A stretch of 64,000 nt of DNA, taken from NCBI GenBank assembly GCA_028753945.1, contig JAPNXP010000001.1, positions 15,924,501 through 15,988,500 of the forward strand. Direction: 5' to 3'. Positions within the stretch are counted from its first letter, which is position 1. Each line of letters opens with the position of its first letter. Below, piece after piece: positions 60,377 through 64,000 of this stretch. The DNA comes from Hexactinellida sp. DTS-2022. Lineage: Eukaryota; Porifera; Hexactinellida. The notes beneath the pieces are model-generated. The model was not told the DNA's origin. It saw only the letters and a list, made by a program, of their open reading frames with translations, and did not search any database. Position numbers and translations under genes: made by a program.

Positions 60377-61382
60377 CATGGGTGGGCAAACTACGGCCCG
60401 CGGGCCGGATGCGGCCCGCCTACGATATTTAACCGGCCCGCTTGACCTCAACAGAAGTCCATATTTTTGGTAGTCTAGGCCACATAAAGCATACCTGCCA
60501 ACCTATTTGAATCATATCCCTATACACATAGGCGTCGGACCCACCCGGTCACCCGGCATGGGCCGGGCAGCCCGAAGGGTTTACCCGGCTCTACCCGGCC
60601 CATGCCCGGCCCATAGTTGTGTTAGTGATGCCGTGAATGTAGCTGGCCCCAGAATCGATTGGGCCGGCCCCGGAGCCTTCGGGCCGCGTGGCCCGAAGGG
60701 CCCACGGGCCCATTTCCGACGCCTATGCCTATACAGGGCTCCAATTTCCCCCTGTACATTGGCCAAAATTCCTATACATCCCCAAAAATATCTCGCTCGC
60801 TGCGCTCGCTCGTCCAGGGATTTACTATACACTTGAATAAATATAGAAACAACGTGCCGCCTTTATGTAGTCAATGCAGAATGCATGGCAGAATATACTA
60901 TCACTCCTGTAGACATTTTAGGCATTATTTACTCATACTTAGTAAATTAAAAATCCCTATATAAATGGAATAAATCCCTGTACGCCTGTATAGAATGGCC
61001 AAAATGGTTAAAATTATTTTACTGTGCAGGGATCCCTATACGATTGGCACGTATAATATAGTTTATCATAATTATTCCAAGATCACTATTGACAGATGAA
61101 TACCTTTCTCAGCTTATGTGTATTGCTACTTCAGCCAGAGAACCAAATTTTGATAAACTAATAAAAACGCAGGATCAACTGCACAACTCCCACTAGTTCT
61201 TTATACTTCCTAATATGTCATTAAATTAGTTTATACTTCTTCAGTATCATAGTTTATTTCCCATTAATGCTACTGCAAATCAAATAAAAAATGAGTTAAA
61301 TAGGAAATGTTCACTCTCAGGCCCGAAACGCTATGACATTTAGCAATTTTGGCCCGCGGACTAAAAAGTTTGCCCACCCCTG
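60377..61382. mobile_element. hAT-type MITE in the amine oxidase pseudogene
   Basis: Ends CATGGGTGGGCAAACTACGG / AAAAAGTTTGCCCACCCCTG with GGCCCGCGG next to both ends, and exact 8-bp duplication GTCTAGGA (60369-60376, 61383-61390). These ends resemble Charlie-type hAT elements. It contains another MITE (60537-60727). Confidence 0.92.
60537..60727. mobile_element. GC-rich MITE nested in the previous MITE
   Basis: Ends CATAGGCGTCGGACCC / TTCCGACGCCTATG with exact 8-bp duplication CCTATACA (60529-60536, 60728-60735). Interior dominated by CCCGGC and GGGCCC motifs, far more GC-rich than its surroundings. Confidence 0.88.
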
Positions 61383-62741
61383 GTCTAGGAGATGATATTG
61401 TTATGATGAAGAATGGGTGTGACAACAACATCAATTACTTCAGGGGTTGTCGATTCACTGAAGCAAAGGCAGATAACTACTTGTGGTACACATTATTTGA
61501 TACTGGGTTGAAAGATAAAGAAAAACCTCCGTTTCAAATTTTGAATGACATTTTCTTCGAAGTAATGAAAATGAACAATGCAACAGAGATCCCGAGAACT
61601 CTAGAAGAATGGGAGATAGTAAGAAATTGGACAGTTAAAGATAGGTCAGGAGTAGGTATACCCTTATGAATGGACTTTCCAACAACTTCTTCTACATTTT
61701 GAATATAACCTCGAAACTATCAAAATGATGGAGTATTCGATGGGGTTTGAAGGCTTGTTACGTCGAGAGTGGAATTCGACATGTGGATTTCAATGTAATC
61801 TCTCCTTCACGCTCGATCATCCGCCTTTTCATACGCTCAAACATGGCTTAAGCCAGATTCCATTAGCATTGTATGATAGAATAACTCAAAATAGTGTCCA
61901 AGTGGAATGTAATGCAGAAGTGACCACAGTATCCTTTTGTGAAGGGAGATTTCCAATCATGGTTGAATATGTAGACAAAGATGATAATCTTAAAAAGGTG
62001 GTTTATTGCAAGCAACTGATACTCGCAATTCCGCAAATGTCCCTAATTGAATTAGCTAATAGTAACCATTGGATGAAAGAATGTCCTAATTTTAATGGAT
62101 ACCTCAATGCAATAATTTCTCAACCAATCACCAAAATTTGATTATATTTTGAAAAGCAATGGTGGAAAGATTTGGGATTCTCACATGGAACATGTCATAC
62201 TGACCTGAGAATTGGAAATATTTATATTTTTACTCCCATTGATACACATGGAAATGAGTTTGCAGAGGATTCATTTATCGTACCTGGTTCACTCATGATT
62301 TACTGCGATTGCGAATCATCGTTATTCTGGCATTATCTCCAATCCACTGGAAGTGTGTATACACCTTCAATTCAACCTCCCAAAAATTATGTTCTAGCTA
62401 CGACATGTTTAGTAAATGTTGTAATGAATCAATTGAATAAAGTATTTCAGTTCCCAAATGCGGGCAGTCAAAAGCCAAAAACTGGAACAGACCAACCAAT
62501 CACACTTTTGTTGCCTGTTTTGGCAACTTACACATACTGGGGAGATAAAGAGTTCGGAGATTCTACTCACGCATGGAGGGTCGGTGTGAATGAGAGTTTA
62601 ATCTCTCCTAGAATGTATACTTTGTTAGGAGATCGTATTGGAATAATCGGAGAATCGTATTCTATTGCACAGGAGTGGATAGAGGGAGCACTGCATCATA
62701 CTGATGGTTACTTGAGGGATGTAATTAAATTGAATCAGTAA

Positions 62742-63480
62742 CTGAGGACTTCTCAACTGGCTACCCAACCGCCAGTTCTCGGAGGCTTCTCTTGTAGAAT
62801 AGTACTAGTATATCTTTCATATGAAATCACAATGATTTTGGATTTGTTTGTTTGTTTGTTTGTTTGTTTGTTTGTTTGTTTGGAATTGATTGGGGAACTG
62901 GTAAGAGCTACATACTTGAAATTTGGGAGGGTGGTGGTAGATAAATACATATCTCGAAACATGTTTAAATATCTATTAACATTTTAACAACACCGGCGAT
63001 TTCCAATTAATTTAATTTCTCCCTACATAAAATCTAAATTGGGTTCCACAAACCACTAGCGTCTGACTGAATGGTGGAAAATGGTGGGAAACATCCGAGA
63101 ATGGTGGGAAATGGTGGAATTTCTGAATTTTCGTCGAAATAATTGAATGGTGGAAAGTGGTGGAATTTATAAAAATCTACCAAATGTTGGGGAACGACTG
63201 AATGGTGGAAAATGGCTGAATGGTGGAAAATGGCTGAATGATCGAAATGCTCATAAGGCAGCTCATAAGGTACATAAAGCATGCTCATATAAAAGTACAT
63301 AGAGCATGCTCGTAATGATCAATGATTTTACCCTAGTATAATAATCACAAGGTTTCAGGGTTGTTATCAATCCGGCCGGCAACGGTGTGTGAATGAATGT
63401 CTGACTGGATTACGTTGCATGATGTAGTAAATGATTAAGTAAATTTAACAAATTGATTTATTTTAGGCACCGAAATTGTA
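62742..63480. repeat. Non-coding, (GTTT)n and GAATGGTGGAAAATGG repeats
   Basis: 62,845-62,881 is a (TTTG)n microsatellite. 63,070-63,245 repeats variants of GAATGGTGGAAAATGG. No gene seen. Confidence 0.7.
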
Positions 63481-63650
63481 GTACACAATAGGATTAATAT
63501 TCCAGTTAGCAGTAACCATAGGATTAATGTCCCAGTTAGCAGTAACCAATAGGATTAATATCCCAGTTAGCAGTACACAATAGGATTAATATCCCAGTTA
63601 GCAGTACACAATAGGATTAATATCCCAGTCAGCAGTAGCCAATAGGATTA
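63481..63650 (+). repeat. ~35-bp tandem repeat, about five copies
   Basis: Units of the form CAATAGGATTAATATCCCAG then TTAGCAGTA(CA/AC) repeat with few differences from 63,485 to 63,645. Confidence 0.9.
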
Positions 63651-63809
63651 GACCTTTAACAATTGGCTTATATATGCACATTAGTACGTAAACACAAAAT
63701 GCCGTGTAATTCTGGAACTAACACCTTTTAGTGGAACCCAGTATATTTTCCGAGGTCTTCCTTCGAAGAGCTTTCGATTGATATTATTTCGTCAGGATCG
63801 GGTAATGTA

Positions 63810-64000
63810 GCAAATAGTTACAGGGGCGGACGGACAGACGGACAGACGGACGGACCAAGCTTTCTTAATAATATCTATCTATCTATCTATATATTAAAAG
63901 AGGAATTGTTGTTTGTTTGTTTGTTTGGATGTTTGTCCGTAATTAATTGGAAAGACTACGAGTCCCAGAAAGCTGAAAATTTGTATACAGGGGTAATTTT
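63810..64000. repeat. Simple repeats and start of an interspersed repeat
   Basis: (GGACGGACAGAC)n at about 63,825-63,856, (TATC)n at about 63,874-63,892, then TATATTAAAAGAGGAATTG, (TTTG)n and TCCGTAATTAATTGGAAAG, which looks like the end of a dispersed repeat continuing past the window. Confidence 0.6.

Larger units (their letters stand above)
60122..62741 (+). pseudogene. Flavin amine oxidase (L-amino-acid-oxidase-like), intronless, broken
   Basis: FAD-dependent amine oxidase family. The N-terminus has the dinucleotide-binding GAGITG, VLEKSDRVGG and EEGGMRFYP, the FAD-site signatures. The C-terminus has GIIGESYS followed by GALHHTDGYL, the closing FAD-contact region. The middle matches the substrate domain of the family, including LAIPQM and a YWG-type stretch. 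The whole coding region lies in one exon, unusual for an animal gene of this size, so a retrocopy or a laterally acquired gene is possible. It is interrupted by a 1,006-bp hAT MITE (60377-61382) and has about two further breaks, so it is treated here as a dead copy. Confidence 0.8.

Noticed and set aside
63025-63300. 88-codon open frame with HHSAIFHHS repeats
   Set aside because: It is the complement of the GAATGGTGGAAAATGG tandem repeat and not a credible gene.

Overview
This is an AT-rich, transposon-crowded stretch of an animal genome. The animal call rests on a four-exon death-effector-domain caspase, thiamin pyrophosphokinase, spliceosomal GT-AG introns and animal-type transposons (THAP/P, Transib/RAG1-like, hAT, mariner, Ty3, MULE). 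An invertebrate, possibly an early-branching one such as a sponge or cnidarian, is plausible, but the sequence does not name the species.

Layout. 1-8.74 kb is a composite of two THAP/P elements: one inserted into the other and the pair then partly inverted, giving a large palindrome. One arm carries a 3,665-bp Transib/RAG1-like element with a complete 726-codon transposase, ends that begin with the heptamer CACAGTG, and a 5-bp target duplication; the uninterrupted target survives in the other arm. At 9.27-9.32 kb (minus) lies a canonical type III hammerhead ribozyme, with a decayed relative at 39.8 kb. 9.4-11.0 kb is a P-type foldback element; 11.4-13.5 kb holds a THAP exon, a hairpin and a broken zinc-finger gene.

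14.66-20.0 kb is the main host locus: a 516-residue caspase (minus), with an intronless thiamin pyrophosphokinase gene on the same strand inside its second intron and several mariner/hAT MITEs in its introns. 21.4-27.6 kb is a hAT element followed by a 2.4-kb tandem duplication bounded by that element's right end. 27.8-30.0 kb is mariner and interspersed repeats. 30.15-34.94 kb is a TTA-flanked (Harbinger-type) element holding a second P element with almost all of its transposase. 35.9-37.4 kb is an intronless SLC2 sugar-transporter pseudogene. 37.9-39.1 kb has two palindromic MITEs. 41.3-47.0 kb is a Ty3-type LTR retrotransposon fossil interrupted by a hAT MITE. 47.7-48.5 kb is another P-type foldback. 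51.5-56.3 kb is a nested stack of hAT elements with an apparently intact 786-codon hAT transposase at its core. 58.2-59.1 kb is a MULE transposase fragment ending in a PHD finger. 60.1-62.7 kb is a broken, intronless flavin amine oxidase gene. The last kilobase is tandem and simple repeats.

The host genes do not form a pathway. The window is mostly a record of transposon activity. The best leads are the RAG1-like element with its unequal end spacing, the hammerhead ribozyme pair, the P-in-P inversion, and the nested caspase/TPK1 locus. All calls were made by eye; no alignment or folding program was run.
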